From: Zanthoxylum bungeanum
Taxonomy: Eukaryota > Streptophyta > Magnoliopsida > Sapindales > Rutaceae
Direction: 5' to 3'
Assembly: GCA_019454045.1 (NCBI GenBank)
Contig: SKCR01033659.1
Location: 62,001-126,000 of the forward strand
DNA length: 64,000 bases
The notes below the pieces were generated by a model. That model was given only the letters and a program-made list of their open reading frames with translations. It did not search any database and had not been told where the DNA came from. Positions 11,001 to 23,945 of this stretch are shown here, one piece after another. The translations under genes were made by a program, and so were the position numbers. The stretch's first letter is position 1, and every line of letters starts with the position of its first letter.

Positions 11001-11823
11001 TAATCAATAACAATCCCAAAAGAAAAAAAATATGCAAATAGATAATTAAATATTCTTGGGATCCATTACAACCCTAGATTTAATGAATTAGCTACTCATA
11101 ATATTCAAAAAAAGTTAATCATTATAACAAGCCAAAAGAAACTCTCGTTTGCAGTATTCGGCTTCAAACTCCAACTCTGATTGATACACTCATTCTTGCA
11201 TTGCTATAAGCATTCTTCTATGCTTTGGAGGCTCCAAAACATGTTATCAGGCTACCTTTAGGGTTTAGGACGACCTTGTTCTTATATAAGAGGTCATGAG
11301 GGCTTGCCCTCTTAAGATTCTTTTAATTCCACTCAAATTAGGATTTCCAGGCATATTAGCGCGCCAATGGAAGGCTGAGAGTAACAAGCCAATTTTAGGT
11401 CCCATTGGTGAGCCAATAGGAGAAAAATTACATCTCATGTTTTTAGCCTCATTTTTGATCATGATAGAATCTGATTCAGTCTTCGGTATAAACTATAAAG
11501 TTGTAGATAATTGAGTTTTATTTTCAATGCAACTTGAATCACCTCATTTGGATATCGTATGAAAAAATTATGGTCGAAATACTAAAGGCTATGTGAATCA
11601 TGAGGTCACTGGTGCAAAACATCTTGATTTGTCGGTGTTTCAAATCAGTACCTTTCCATATGTATCACAGCCTATAAAAACATAAATAACTCCTCAATAT
11701 GTATGATATAAGAGCGGTAAATACGATATACTAACCGCTCATCATTGATAAAACCAATAAATTACAACACTACATATAATCAATCACGAATCAAATAAAA
11801 AAGGTAAAATTTTGTAATCAAAT
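11000..11823. other. Non-coding stretch, small hairpin at 11,712-11,740
   Basis: No gene is recognised. An inverted repeat gagcggt...accgctc (11,712-11,718 and 11,734-11,740) could form a hairpin. A cactggtgcaaaac motif near 11,609 resembles a CACTA end, but no partner was seen. Confidence 0.4.
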
Positions 11824-12147
11824 ATGAAGATATTCAGACTTTGTGTCTGGTGAATGCTTCTATTGTTTATAATTTTATTGTAATATTACTGCTGTAAAAT
11901 TGGACAGTGAGAAGCTTTGTAGGCAATGCTCTAATTGCGAGTCAAAGACATGCCCGGTAAGTGAAGCTTATCCCCACATGACAGCATTCGACGACACACT
12001 TATTGCCAAAACCTTGTAGTCAGATTTTGTTGATTCTGAAGACCAATGAGTTTACTCGGTTCTTGATATCAAAGATGGTGAGTCTGATGAATACAATGTT
12101 TATTTTGGCTGGAAATCTACTTCTGGTTCTACTTTTGGGTACCACAG
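11824..12147 (+). pseudogene. Decayed plant gene, putative exon 1
   Basis: The segment starts with an ATG and a hydrophobic, signal-peptide-like stretch (MKIFRLCVW then MLLLFIILL, broken by TGA and TAA). After a frame change comes a long coding-like frame containing LDSEKLCRQCSNCESKTCP and, near the end, NVYFGWKSTSGSTFGYH. There are two in-frame stops (TAG, TGA) where tryptophan codons are plausible. It ends at accacag followed by gt (12,148), a splice-donor-like site. The phase matches the acceptor at 22,317, and the frame continues there. The protein family is not recognised with confidence. Confidence 0.45.
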
Positions 12148-12185
12148 GTATATGCAATGTTACAACATTTTCCTTTAATAATATT

Positions 12186-12545
12186 TTTTGATGGTGGTTT
12201 TTAGGCCCCCAAGAAGTCATAATCCCAATGAAGGGTAAAATAGGTTTTACACTTGACAAGGTAAAAGCCCAAGGTCCTTGCGAGGATGAGAAGTTAGACA
12301 GAGGGGCTCGAATCTGAAGTGATGCCTAGAAAAGATCATGACCTGAGCCTGAGGCACAGAGAGGCAACCCGGGGCAGAACTTGGGGATAGATTGAAAGAT
12401 TGACCTAAGATGGCCAGGTCCAAGGTGGTCAGATCCAAGGTGGTCAGGTCCGAGGTGGTCAGATCTCAAGTGGTCAGGTCCAAGGTGGTCAGGTCAGATC
12501 GCCCCAACATTAGACTCTTAGAGCAGCTCGACGGAAGGGTAAAAA
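12186..12545 (+). mobile_element. Family S LTR fragment with internal 15-bp repeats
   Basis: It begins ttttgatggtggtttttagg, matching the family start TGTTGATGGTGG with two substitutions, and continues with family-like text (aagggtaaaatagg, agaggggctcga). It is cut off near 12,545, where copia sequence begins. It lies just after the donor-like site at 12,148. Confidence 0.5.
12407..12500. repeat. 15-bp tandem repeat (aaggtggtcaggtcc), about 6 copies
   Basis: Six head-to-tail variants of aaggtggtcaggtcc with one to three substitutions each, inside the family S LTR fragment. Similar gtcaggtc words occur more loosely in the 62,445 copy, so the array looks like a local expansion of an LTR motif. 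Confidence 0.75.
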
Positions 12546-12747
12546 TTAATGATCAACACAACACATTCATCACATGAATCAAAAGGTAAACATTCATCAT
12601 ATGAACATTAAAACCATTCATCTCATGAATCTAATTGTGCCTACTCATCACAACATGCATTTAAATAATCTATATCTCATCTAAATTATTAAAACTAAAA
12701 TGAGACGGGTTTAGAAAACTTTTCAACCTTAAGCTCCTGATACCAAT
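12546..12747 (-). other. Copia leader remnant with primer binding site (12,733-12,745)
   Basis: The minus strand reads tggtatcaggagc directly after the LTR end ...tcctaca, matching the initiator tRNA-Met primer site of many plant copia elements with one change. About 190 bp of untranslated leader follow before the element is truncated. No gag remains. Confidence 0.6.
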
Positions 12748-14699
12748 TGTAGGAAACGACTTTCCTTAGCGCGGCGGAAGTTGCTTGTGGTGGCACCAGG
12801 TCCGGTATGGATCTTTAAAATTTTCTTTGCCTTCTCCCTTTATTGTAGTAACGAAGATCAATCCTTTGGTGTCCAACGTTTGGATCAACCACTCGATCTT
12901 CCGAACTATGACTCGAAACCAACAAACCGAAGTGTGGACTTCACTCACAAAGATTAAACTCTAAACGATTTAGAGAATCAAGATGTCACAATTGGTGTTA
13001 GGCTTTAGGAATTTCAAACACTCTCACAACACTTGTGAATATTTGAAGTTCTTCCCTCTTTTCTTTCTCACAACACTTGTGTGAATGAATCAAAATGTTA
13101 ACCCTAGAAGTGAGAGAAATGGTAGAGTTTATATTCTCTTACACAAGCCAACTAACCTTGTCATTAAGCATCTAATGCTTTCTTGCAATGGCTAACACAA
13201 AAATGTGAATGCCATACCAAAGTATAAGAAATGATAAGTTAAAGACAAGGACTTTGTCATTAAGCATCTAATGTTTTCTTTCAATGGCAAACACATAAAT
13301 GTGGAGGCCATACCAAAGCATAAAATGCATTAGCTAATGACAAATACATTAGGTGTATACATGCCACCTAATAGACATAATTGTTTGGATGACATGGTAA
13401 GCCATATGGCTTTGTCTCCAATGGTAAATAAAAATCAATATCTAAATAATGATTTATTTACCTTCAATTATGTTGTAGTAATTATCTCATAATTATTACT
13501 AACTTGATTATCTCATAATCAAAAAATTCTAGAAAACATTAAGTTAAACTAATTTAACATAGTTTTCAATTGTGACAATAAATATTATTAATCTCATTAA
13601 TAATATATAAATATAAAGTGAGCATATAATTAGACAATCTAATTATATTAGGTTTTCTACAGTTAATCGAGCTAGCACGAGGACCAAATGGACCTACGGT
13701 TCCGAGCTCCAATAATTCTGAAATATTAATTAAACTCTTTAATCAAATATTACGAATTATTAACTCCGCGTTATTCCACTAAAAACTCAAAGTTGAACTC
13801 ATGTTACCGTAGATAGATAAAATAAAACCGAACATCTTCAGTGTCCATCGATATAGTCATTACATATGGATATAGCCCTTCACGAATATCTCATAAATAG
13901 AGCTGGTACAAAAGTCCGTTAAACCCCTCTAAATATTTTTGCTCTTAAACACCATTGATTCTATAATGAACAATTAATTCATAACAATTATGAATATAAA
14001 ACTTTCTATTCGCAATAGAAAAGTTGAGCGCTCAAATTGTTCAAGTCCCGAATCAACTTTTAAAAAAGATATTCTTCTGCTTCTCATAAGAATGAGTGAA
14101 TTCCATATCTATGTAAAATGTTCCCAGCTACACAGTAAACCATATCCCCAAAATACATAGTTATTGGTCGGGAATGCAACACCAACCTCACCATAGTAAA
14201 TCAAAGGACATAGCATGTCATGAAGAAGTTCGTAGTACACAAAAGATTAAGATCGAATCCGTATATGATCATCTATTAGATAGAATGAATTTCTTCGGTT
14301 AACAAATATTAAAATAAATTCATATTTATCTGAGTCCAAACCTATATGATCTCATCATACAAGGTGCCTTCATTCCTATGTCACTACATGAACGATCCCG
14401 GATCAAGGTCGTCATACAAGTATAGAATGGACCGCAGGTATAGATAAACCACAAACAAAATACCCTCTTTGTTTGCTCTTTATGGACTATTTAGATTACT
14501 AACTCCAGACTTAAATCCTCTTGTGCATCAAACATACCCCAAGTCTGAAGGTATAATAGTAATAATGGTAAATAGGACAATTGGACAATATGTCATATAA
14601 ATCAAACAACTTTGATAAACTAAATAATGTGTTTATTATTATTACAATAATCAATTCCGTTTACAATACATGAAGCTTTAAGACATAAATCCCAACATT
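12748..14699 (-). mobile_element. Copia LTR (family TGTTGGGATTTATG), element otherwise lost
   Basis: The minus-strand sequence runs from TGTTGGGATTTATGTC at 14,699 to ...CGTTTCCTACA at 12,748, about 1.95 kb, with the primer site next to it on the left. It is the 5' LTR of a copia element whose body is gone. The same LTR family occurs in the opposite orientation at 34,666 (TGTTGAGATATATGCC). Shared blocks include the ggagctcggagc region and gtgagtgaagtccacacttcg. Its right end interrupts the LTR of the next copia element. Confidence 0.7.
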
Positions 14700-15116
14700 T
14701 GGGTGGTGGATAAATTCAGTAAATTATTCATGGGTGAAAACACGAGAAAACGGTGAAATTCGCATCGAAACAGGCTCGTTGAGTTGAGGCAGTGAACCCA
14801 ATGAATTGGGCACTGTTCGGGAAGCCCAAGGGCTGACCGAACACTGTCCAAGTGTCCGGGTTGTCGCGGTTCGGCTGTTGGTCAATAGGTTTGACCGTTT
14901 GCCCATTATGTGTAAATTTATCGAAAAATATTTTCGTAAAATAATTCGTCGTGTAACGAAATATATTATGTTATTAAATGTTAATAAATAATATATTTAA
15001 ACTTATTTGAGTGAATTAAAAATATTTTATATTAATTAATTCGCTCGGAAAATTTTAAAATGTTTAAAAACCATTTTCGCCTTCCGTCGCACCCTTCCGC
15101 TGCGTCTATCCCAACA
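14700..15116 (+). mobile_element. Copia element Y, 5' LTR remnant
   Basis: The sequence is close to 21,865-22,278, the last 415 bp of the 3' LTR of the same element, ending identically in cttccgctgcgtctatcccaaca up to small changes. The upstream 2 kb of this LTR is missing where the minus-strand copia LTR ends at 14,699. Confidence 0.82.
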
Positions 15117-15119
15117 AAA

Positions 15120-15132
15120 TGGTATCAGAACG
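15120..15132 (+). other. Primer binding site of element Y
   Basis: tggtatcagaacg lies three bases after the LTR end and is complementary to initiator tRNA-Met except for decayed positions (the family consensus is tggtatcagagc). Confidence 0.7.
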
Positions 15133-15854
15133 TCTGATCCCACATCCAAAATAATTTTTCATGCCTTAAATATTTGATATTTAATTCAATTTATTTTACA
15201 CCTTCTTGAGAATTAATTGATTAGATTAATTATTTAACTGTTTGACAGTGTTTTGTAAAATCTCCATAATAAGGCTTTGTGTTTTGTGAGTGTATTGTAC
15301 ACTAATGGGTCTGTCTCGTCAATACGGATATAAATATTTTTCTTGATACCGTGGCTGTGTATGCCAAAGCAGTGCGACTATGATTAATGGAAATTTATTT
15401 ATACATGTAGAACTTATTTGATAAGAAATAAATTCGAGCGAAAGTGCATACCAATAGATGCCAAAGCAGTGAGGTGATGCATTAGTACCTTGGATATGTA
15501 TATTGATGAGTATTGCCTTGACTACGCCACATCCAATATATGCCAAAGCAGTGTGGATCGGAAATGGTTCAAGACCTATTTTAAATAGTCACATTGGATG
15601 TGATTGATAATTGTTATCTACTTTCAAATATATTTGGGCACAATGTGCCAAAGTAGTGTGTTCAAATATATTTGTGAGGTCTACTTTCTGCTTTAGAATT
15701 TAATTTAATTATTGAATTCTCGTATTTTGTTTGGGGATCATCAATTTATGTAAAATAGTGGGAGGGCATCCTTATATTAAAAATCCATGATATGTTGTGA
15801 TATTGATGAAATTATTTTTATCTGCTAACTCTTGTTTCTTTTGTAAAGTTTGTG

Positions 15855-18800
15855 ATGGTAGCTACTACTTCCTCTAATCCGTTTGCTTGTGTCCTGGACG
15901 CGAACAAATTGACTGGTCCTGAGAATTTTAGTGAATGAGAATTAGATCTTAAGATAGTCTTGAGATCAGAGAAGTTGAGTTATGTTCTGGATAATCCAGT
16001 GCCGCTGGATATTGCACTGGAGTCTTTACCTGAAGAGAGGGAGATATTTTAGAAGTGGAAGGATGATGATCTGAGAGTCAGGTCACTCATTCTCTGTTCA
16101 ATGTATCCTGATCCAAAGAGGCAATATGTTGATATGTCTGACTCCTACAACATTATAACTCAGCTTAGAGAGCTTTTTCTAAACTAGGAGCAGACCATGG
16201 TGTATAGAATCTCTGTGGAATTGTTCCACGCTCGTTTGGCTGATGGCAAGCCCATGAGTCCACATGTCCTGCACATGATGGATCTCATGGAGCAGCTTCG
16301 AAAGTTTGACTTTCAGCTAAATGAGATATTGGGCAGGAATTTGATTCTTGGCTCACTATCACCGGCGTATTCCCAGTTCATTATGAACTTCAACATGCAT
16401 GGTATTCGATGTTCCTACAGTCAGTTGCATAGGATGTTTCACACTGCAGAGGAGGACATCAAGAATGGTGTATCGACACTCATCTTAAAATTCTCTTTGC
16501 TTAATTATTCTTCTTCTCAATCTACGAGATCAGGCAAGAAGAAGAAGAAAAATGCAAAGAAGACTGGTTCTGGTGTTCCTCCCAAAGGAAAGGTTGAAAA
16601 GCCAAGCAAGTCGAAGAAAAATAAATCAGCTGAGGACAAGTGCCACCACTGTGGCAAGATTAGATATTGGAGGCGCAATTGTCCAGATTACATAGCTTCC
16701 GTCAGACGGGAGAGAGCCTCCGCATCAGATATGTTTATTTTCCCTATCATTGATATCTTTTTGGCTTGTGAAGCCATTGGTTCTGGATGGGTTTTAGATT
16801 CTGCTAGTCCGACTCACATCTGCAATTCGTTGCAGGGGCTGAGGGTCAGTAGGATGCTTAATCCAGGCAAGATGCCGCTGTGTTTTGGGAATGAAGATTC
16901 TTTATCTGCAGCAGCCGTTGGCGAATACGAGATTCGTCTATCCAGAGGCAGCATCATTTTGACATATTGTGTTTTTATGCCTGGTTATGTAGCTAATATT
17001 ATCTCTCTCTTTGTATTAGATACAAAAAGATATCATGTATATATTAAGAATTGTTCTATGTATATATATGATATGAATGATGTTTTGTTACACAAATGTT
17101 CAAATTCGCAAGGTCATTATATTTTACATGTCATTAGAGATGTTTATGAAATTGGGGATAATAAACGTAAAAGATCTGAAATAACTGATACTGAATTGTG
17201 GTATATGCGGTTAGGTCATATAGGTGTACGATGCCTAACCCAGTTGGTTAAGAATGGTTTGATTGAGAATCTTACCACACAATCTTTTTCAACTTGTGAA
17301 TCTTGTATTCATGGTAAAATGACCAAAGCCTCATTTACTGGTTTTGGACATCGGGCCACTGACTTACTGAAGCTCGTTCATAGTGATGTATGTGGTCCTA
17401 TAAGTCACACTGCTCATAGTGGTTTTTCTTACTTCGTAACATTTACCGATGATTTGTCATGGTACGGTTATGTTTATTTGATGAAATATAAATCGGAAAC
17501 CTTTGAAAAGTTCAAAGAATTTCGAAACGAAGTAGAAAAACAAACTAGTAAATTCATCAAATGCCTTCGATCAGATCGATGCAGTGAATATATGAGTAGT
17601 GAATTTATCGAGTATCTTAAAACGAATGGGATTCTCGCTCAATATACTCCTCCGGGTACTTCACAACACAATGGAGTGTCTGAAGGAGAAATCAGACTTT
17701 ATTGGATATGGTTCGATCAATGTTGAGTTTTACAGATCTACCTTACTTTTTGTGGGGGTATGATATTCTAACTGATGTACAACTACTGAATATGGTTCAT
17801 TCTAAAGTTATTCCCACTACTCCATATGAGATATGGGTTGGTAGGAAACTGAACCTTAATTATATTAGGGTTTGGGGCTGTCCTGCATACGTCAATGTGA
17901 TGCAGCATGATAAACGTTTGCCTTGAGGGCGAAAAGTTAGGATTGTTGGATATCATTCGAACTCCAAAGGATATCAATTCTATGAACCCGAGCATTGAAA
18001 TGTGTTTGCAGCTTGTTTTGCCAGATTTCTTGAAGAATAATTTTTGGCAGAATGTGGTAATCATAGAAGGGTTGAGCTTGATGAAGTCCAACTTATAGAT
18101 GACAAACCAATAGAGGAATCACAGGTTCAGACAGAAGTAGAACCTTCTAGTTCCATTCTCCGTAGGTCTACTAGGATATCGAGACCTCCTGAGTGCTTGT
18201 GTTTGATACAAGACAAGAGTCTCGATGTGCTTCTTGTTGAGGAAACTTATCCATATACCTACAGAGAAGCAATGTTAGACATTGATTCCCCTAAATGGCA
18301 GGAAGCCATGAATTCTGAAATGGACTATATGCATCAAAATCAAGTTTGGGACTTGGTTCCGCTTCCTGAGGGAATTGTTCCTGTAGGTTGTAAATGGGTT
18401 TACAAATGGAAGCGCGGGCCCGATGGGAAGGTTGAAACCTTCAAGGCCCGACTGATTTCTAAAGTTTACACTCAAAGGCCAGATGTGAACTATGATGAAA
18501 CGTTTTCACCAGTAGCAATGCTAAAGTCTATTAGGATTCTATTGGCTATCGCTATTTACCATGATTATGATATTTGGTAAATGGATGTCAAAATGACTTT
18601 TCTTAATGGATTTCTTAATTAAGAAATCTATATGGAACATGCAGAGGGTTTTGTCTCCAGCCAAAATTCTGGCATGGTATGTAAGCTTAAGAAGTCCATT
18701 TATGGGCTTAAACAAGCTTCGCGGAGTTAGAATCTTCGTTTTGATGAGGTAATCAGATTGTCTGGTTTTCTCAAAAATGAAGAAGAACCTTGTGTTTATA

Positions 18801-19828
18801 AGAAGGTTAGTGGGAGTATGATCATGTTCTTAGTGCTTTATGTTGACGACATCCTGATCATTGGAAATGATCTTGGAATGATGCAGGGTGTTAAAGCATA
18901 TCTCTGTAAAAACTTCTCCATGAAAGACCTGGGTAAAACTTCATATATACTTGGTATAAAGCTCTATAGAGATAGAGAAAGGAAGCTGATTGGGTTATCC
19001 TAATCTTCGTACATAGATAAGATCCTAGAAATGTACAACTTTAGCAATTATAAAGTTGCTAATATACATTTTCGACATGACATTCATCTTTCGAAGAAGA
19101 TGTGTCCTCAGACGGAAGATGAAAAGGTTAGAATGTCTAGTCAACCTTATGCATCATGCTTAGGAAGCATCATGTATGTCATGTTATGTACAAGACCTGA
19201 TATTAGTCATGCAGTAAGTGTTACTAGCAGATACCAGTCAAATCCAGGTAACGACCATTGGATGGCTGTTAAACATATCCTAAAGTATCTGAAAGGTACT
19301 AAGGATAAGTTTCTTATTTATTGAGAATGTGATTTACAGATAAGAGAATATACAGATTCTGACTTTCAGTCAGATCCTGATGATAGAAAGTCTACCTCAG
19401 GTTTTGTATTCACTCTTAATAATGCTGCAGTCAGTTGGAAATGTTCCAAACAGGGATCAACAACTGATTCCACCACTGAGGCATAATATATTACAGCATC
19501 AGATGCTGCAAAAGAAGCTGTATGAATTAGAAAATTTATCATTGAATTGGGAGTTGTCCCAAGCATCTTCGATCTCGTTGTTCTGTGATAATAGTGGTGC
19601 CGTTGCACAAGCAAAAGAACACAGAGCGCATCAGAAATCGAAATATGTGGAACGAAAGTACCATATTATTCGTGAGATCATTGTTCGGGGAGATGTTGCC
19701 ATATGTAAGATATATGGGGAGGAGAACATAGCAGACCCGCTTACGAAGGCCTTGCCTCTGAGACTATATGATAGACATGTAGAGGCGATGTGTATTAGAT
19801 ACCATCAAATTTGGCACTATAGAAAGTG
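15855..19828 (+). pseudogene. Ty1/copia gag-pol polyprotein, decayed (element Y)
   Basis: One original frame starts at the ATG at 15,855 and carries Gag with stops near 15,938, 16,050 and 16,185. It is open from 16,197 to 17,726. In order: Gag; a zinc knuckle CHHCGKIRYWRRNC whose histidine is now tyrosine (about 16,640-16,682); a protease core VLDSASPTH (usually DSGAS/DSGSS); GAG-pre-integrase; and integrase with HSDVCGP, LRSDRCSEY and QHNGVSEGE supplying the acidic triad. A frameshift near 17,700 and others follow. Reverse transcriptase (about 18,290-18,990) keeps LYVDDILI. RNase H (about 19,335-19,790) includes TDSDFQSDPDDRKSTSG, ERKYHIIRE and NIADPLTKALP. At least eight stops or shifts make it non-functional. 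It is flanked by its own LTRs. Confidence 0.92.
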
Positions 19829-19836
19829 GGAGAAAA

Positions 19837-22278
19837 TGTTGAAGTTGGTGCTCGGTGCGCCAAATTTTGTTGTATTTATTGTAAACACGATGTACATTTT
19901 ATTTTATTATAAATAAAATTAAGTAATTTTCATCAATATAATCTTATATATGGTAAAAGCGTAAAAGACCTTAGAATGAATAGTTGTAACATAATTGTAA
20001 AAACGTCGCAATTGTTACTGAAAAATGTCACAATACAATTCATTCTTTAATTGTTCATAGTCAAGGTTTACATACTTGATTGGTTAGTAAACCCGTGAGA
20101 CCGGTACGTGTCGTATATTAGAATTGTTCTAATGGTTTATCTGAGTAAACCATGAGTCTTGGGAGACTCGTATAGACACGTAGGTATTTATTGGATAAAT
20201 ACTGAACGACTCATTTAAAGATTCCTGATAGATGGTACACCAACGTCAATAGGAATCTTTACGAGTCGAATATCATATTAGCTCATTTGACTTGTGATAC
20301 CACTGTGGATCTGTGAGATATCCTCCATACTTTGATGACAGTCACATCAACGATCTTTTAAGATCAGACCTCCGCTTGTTCGTCGAGTATGGACTGATAC
20401 TCACGATATCATGTGATGTATTCAGAGAAGATCTGTCAGTCCCGTGTACGTGATTTAGGTGTCCAATTTGTGATTCTTTGAAATCTTTGGCCGAGGTATA
20501 ATTCGGAAACGAGTTCCGAATATTTATGAAGAATCATAATTATGTCGCGACACATGAATTATTCATAGCGGAGATTTGACGTTTAATCTATATCTTCGGA
20601 ATGATTCGGATAACCTATGACAGAAGGATTATATATGCAATGATTTCGACTTTGATGGTTTAACTCGATTATCTATGGTCGTCGTAATTTGTGAGTGGAC
20701 AAATTACGAACATGGAAATGGTTTCCATGACAGATAAACTTGAACCTAGAGAGTCTCACAATATAAAGTGTACTCGTTGAGCACTTGGGCAATTAATTAT
20801 GGATAATTCAGATTATTCATAATATTCACATGCATACTAAATAATGTGTATTTGTATACGATACACAATTTAGATTGGATACACATTATTAACCTATAGA
20901 ATTTTGACACTTGTTTTATTATTAATAATAATAATTAATTAAGTGTTAATTAATTATTAATAATAATAATAAAATGGAGGAATATTCTTGGAATATTTTT
21001 TAAATGTTTTATTTTATTTTTTTATTAATTAAAGTTAATTAATTAATTAATTGTTAATTAATTAATTTTAGATAAGAATATTATTTTGGAATATTCTTAT
21101 AAATGGCAAATTGTGATTTGCTAATCCATGGGTTTTGAACACATTGATTTTAATTAAGAAAAATCAAAATAATCATTTAATTTTATTATGGATAATGTTA
21201 AACTTGTGTCAAAATTATTGGCTAAATAAAAAAATCAATTTGACCAAAAATTTCTTGAAAATTCGGCCAAAGGGTGATTTTTTCTATTTAAATGAAACTT
21301 GTTTCATTTTTGCTACTTTAGCTCATCTCAAGTGTTGAGAAAATAAAGAAAAATGAGATTAGGGTTCCAATTGAAATTGATCAACATCAAATTGATGTGA
21401 AGAATTGGAAATTTGGTGTTTGGAATTAAGGTAATTTAAAGTCTCCAATTTCTAATTCCTTATTTTGTTTCTTATGTATTTGATATGTATTTTACATGTC
21501 TTAAACTTATATGTATCTTGGATATATATATGAACTAAACTTTGATGTTGATTGTTTAGGAAACCTTAATTAGTTTCTTTATTTAGCATGTGTAACTTGG
21601 ATTAATTAGGGAATTAATCTAAAAATTAAAATTGTCATTCTAGAGTGATGTTACCACTCTAATATTGCCTAGAATTGTTCTTGAGGCTTTATGTTGTGGT
21701 GATTTAATTTGATGTAAATTAATTGGATTAATTTTGTGAATAAATTGAATTTTAGAATGAAAATTGAAAAAATAATAAACGGGATCATATCTGATTTGGT
21801 CTCTTAAATCAGAATATTTTTCATGGAAAAGTATGTTATTTGGATGATTTTGGATGTGTATTGGGTGGTGGATAAATTTCGGAAATTGTTCCGGGGCGAA
21901 AACGCGAGAAAACTGTGAAATTCACGTCGAAACGGGCTCGTTGAGTCGAGGCAGTGAACCCAACGAACTGGGCACTGTTCGGATAGCCCCAAGGGCTGAC
22001 CGTACATTGCCCAAGTGTCCGGGTTGCCTCGGCTCGGCTGTTGATCAACCGGTTTGACCGTTTGCCTGTTACGCGTAGATTTGTCGAAAAATATTTTTGT
22101 AAAATAATTCATCGTGTAACGAAATATATTATGTTATTAAATATTAATAAATAATATATTTAAACTTATTTGAGTGAATTAAAAATATTTGATATTAATT
22201 AATTCGCTCGGAAAATTTTAAAATATTTAAAACTATTTTCGCCTTCCGCCGCGCCCTTCCGCTGCGTCTATCCCAACA
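19837..22278 (+). mobile_element. Copia element Y, 3' LTR (2.44 kb)
   Basis: It starts TGTTGAAGTTGGTGC directly after the polypurine run agaaagtgggagaaaa and ends tctatcccaaca. The right 415 bp duplicate the 5' LTR remnant at 14,700-15,116. A diverged relative of the middle part (gagtc..agactcgtatagac, gtcaataggaatc, gagtatggactgatac) occurs at 32,113-34,348. The target duplication cannot be tested because the 5' end is lost. Confidence 0.85.
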
Positions 22279-22317
22279 ATTTAACCACCAAGAATTCAGA
22301 TTCTGGGTTTCTTGCAG

Positions 22318-22513
22318 TACAGGAAAATGCCTCACAATTTTTCCAGGGAAGAAAATCGTTGGTGTGGCTAATTGCAAGTTTGATGGCTCAAATGTTCACA
22401 ATAATTGATTTTTCAAAGACACTGAATCAAGAATATATCAGATTTATGATTGTCCCCAAGTTGAGGACTATGACTCAATAATAATGGATAGTAGTATTCA
22501 TTTGGAAATTTAA
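22318..22513 (+). pseudogene. Decayed plant gene, putative exon 2
   Basis: It follows ttctgggtttcttgcag, a good acceptor site. In the phase set by the donor at 12,148, the frame reads GKCLTIFPGKKIVGVANC and later RIYQIYDCPQVEDYDS, then a terminal stop at 22,511-22,513. One TGA interrupts it. A GKCLT motif with spaced cysteines gives a weak hint of a beta-trefoil carbohydrate-binding module, but I cannot assign the family. The LARD element inserted 24 bp after the stop. Confidence 0.42.
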
Positions 22514-23096
22514 TAAAAGGAAAAAAAAAAGCATATCTGTGGGAACACACAGCTACCTGGGCGACGCCGTTCCTAGGCTCGCGGCACTAGTTGGGAAATA
22601 CTAAATAATATGGAGTCGCCACCCGGTGTGAACCGGGACAAAGATTTAAGGCCGCACTCACCCCTCGCATGGGAAGACCTCAAACCGTTGGGTTCGGAAT
22701 GGTCCCTTACTCATGTCACTTGTAATGAAAGGATTTATGTAATAATTTAATTAAGCTTAAGTAACATTTATTTCCAAAAATATCATGCTTCTAGATTCAT
22801 GTACATACATCAACAAGTTCATCACAACATGCAACATCACATGGCAATCTCATGAACATATTTCAATCCTATGATATGGAAAACTAAGAACAACCTAATC
22901 ATGCTTGAGTACTATCTCATGAACCTATTAACCAAATAACCTGCTAACAGCGTAATCATGCTTGGATACAATCCCAAGAACACATAGAATGGATAAATGC
23001 AGGAATACAAATGATACAGTTGGCTATATAACACAAGAAAGATCAACCAAGAGGCAATTATGCATGAATATGATAAGACAGACTCAGTTCAGTGTG

Positions 23097-23430
23097 TGCG
23101 CGTTCGTGTAGCGTTCGTAAACACGTTCGAACGGTAAACAGAAGGTTCGCGTTCGTGTAGCGTCTGAGAACGCGTTCGAACGGAACCAGACCTGATACAT
23201 TATGAAACTAAGAAGGTGCGTGTGCGTTCGTGTAGCGTTCGTAAACGCGTTCGAACGGTAAACAGAAGGTTCGCGTTCGTATGGCGTTTGATAACGCGTT
23301 CGAACGGAAATGGTACAGAATGCTCACGTTCGTATGGCGTTCGTGAACGCGTTCGAACAGAAATAAGACCTGATGCATGACAAGGCAAAATACATGCGCG
23401 TTCGAGTTGCGTTCGTAAACGCGTTCGAAC
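23097..23430. repeat. Palindrome-rich CpG repeat array in the LARD LTR
   Basis: About five imperfect units of roughly 60-75 bp, each containing cgttcgtgtagcgttcg and the self-complementary core cgcgttcgaacg(g). The same array is in the right LTR at about 29,852-30,185. CpG density is far above that of the surrounding DNA, with little sign of C-to-T decay, in agreement with recent insertion. Confidence 0.8.
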
Positions 23431-23486
23431 GGGAACAGATCTGATGCATGAAATGGGACGCAATACATAAACGACAAAATAAAGAG

Positions 23487-23945
23487 GCGCGGCGAAGTAC
23501 TGCCGTAAAGGTGGCCTTTTGGGGCTCTTGATCTCTCAAAGAGAGGACCTTTAGACCAATTTACTAAGCCCATGCGCTCGACTGAATCATGCATACATAG
23601 AATGAAAAGCAACAATACTAAACATAGTGTGCCCGATTGAACGTATCTTGTATCCAACCGAACACACATCAACCGGCGCGGCAAAGTCTCGTGGTAAAGG
23701 GCTTTAGCCCCTTCCCATAGGGGATCTCACATTGCACTTACTAAGCCCATGCACTCGGTTGAATCATACATACGAAAATAAAGACAATCATATCAAACTA
23801 AGTATGTCTGATTGAACGTATTTCGCATTCAACCGAACACACATCAATCGGTGCCGCAGAGCATCGTGGTGAAGGATTTTAACCCTCCAATTAGGGAACC
23901 TTTCATCGCACTTACTAAGCCCATGCACTCGATCGTATCATACGG
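23487..23945. repeat. About 175-bp direct triplication in the LARD LTR
   Basis: Three units share the block ttactaagcccatgc, starting at 23,561, 23,739 and 23,912, followed by ctcg.ytgaatcat and preceded by ggcgcggc-like and aaagg-like blocks. The third unit ends before a full copy. The same arrangement is in the right LTR. Confidence 0.75.

Noticed and set aside
11609..11622. CACTA terminus cactggtgcaaaa
   Set aside because: No partner terminus, subterminal repeats or transposase are nearby.
12407..12500. Possible CRISPR-like array
   Set aside because: The units are contiguous 15-mers without spacers, in a plant LTR.
23200..23684. Overlapping minus-strand ORFs of 71-158 codons in the LARD LTR (and the copies at 29,955-30,439)
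   Set aside because: They arise from the repeated palindrome units and the triplication. They have no recognisable domain and several frames are open at once, as expected from repeat composition.
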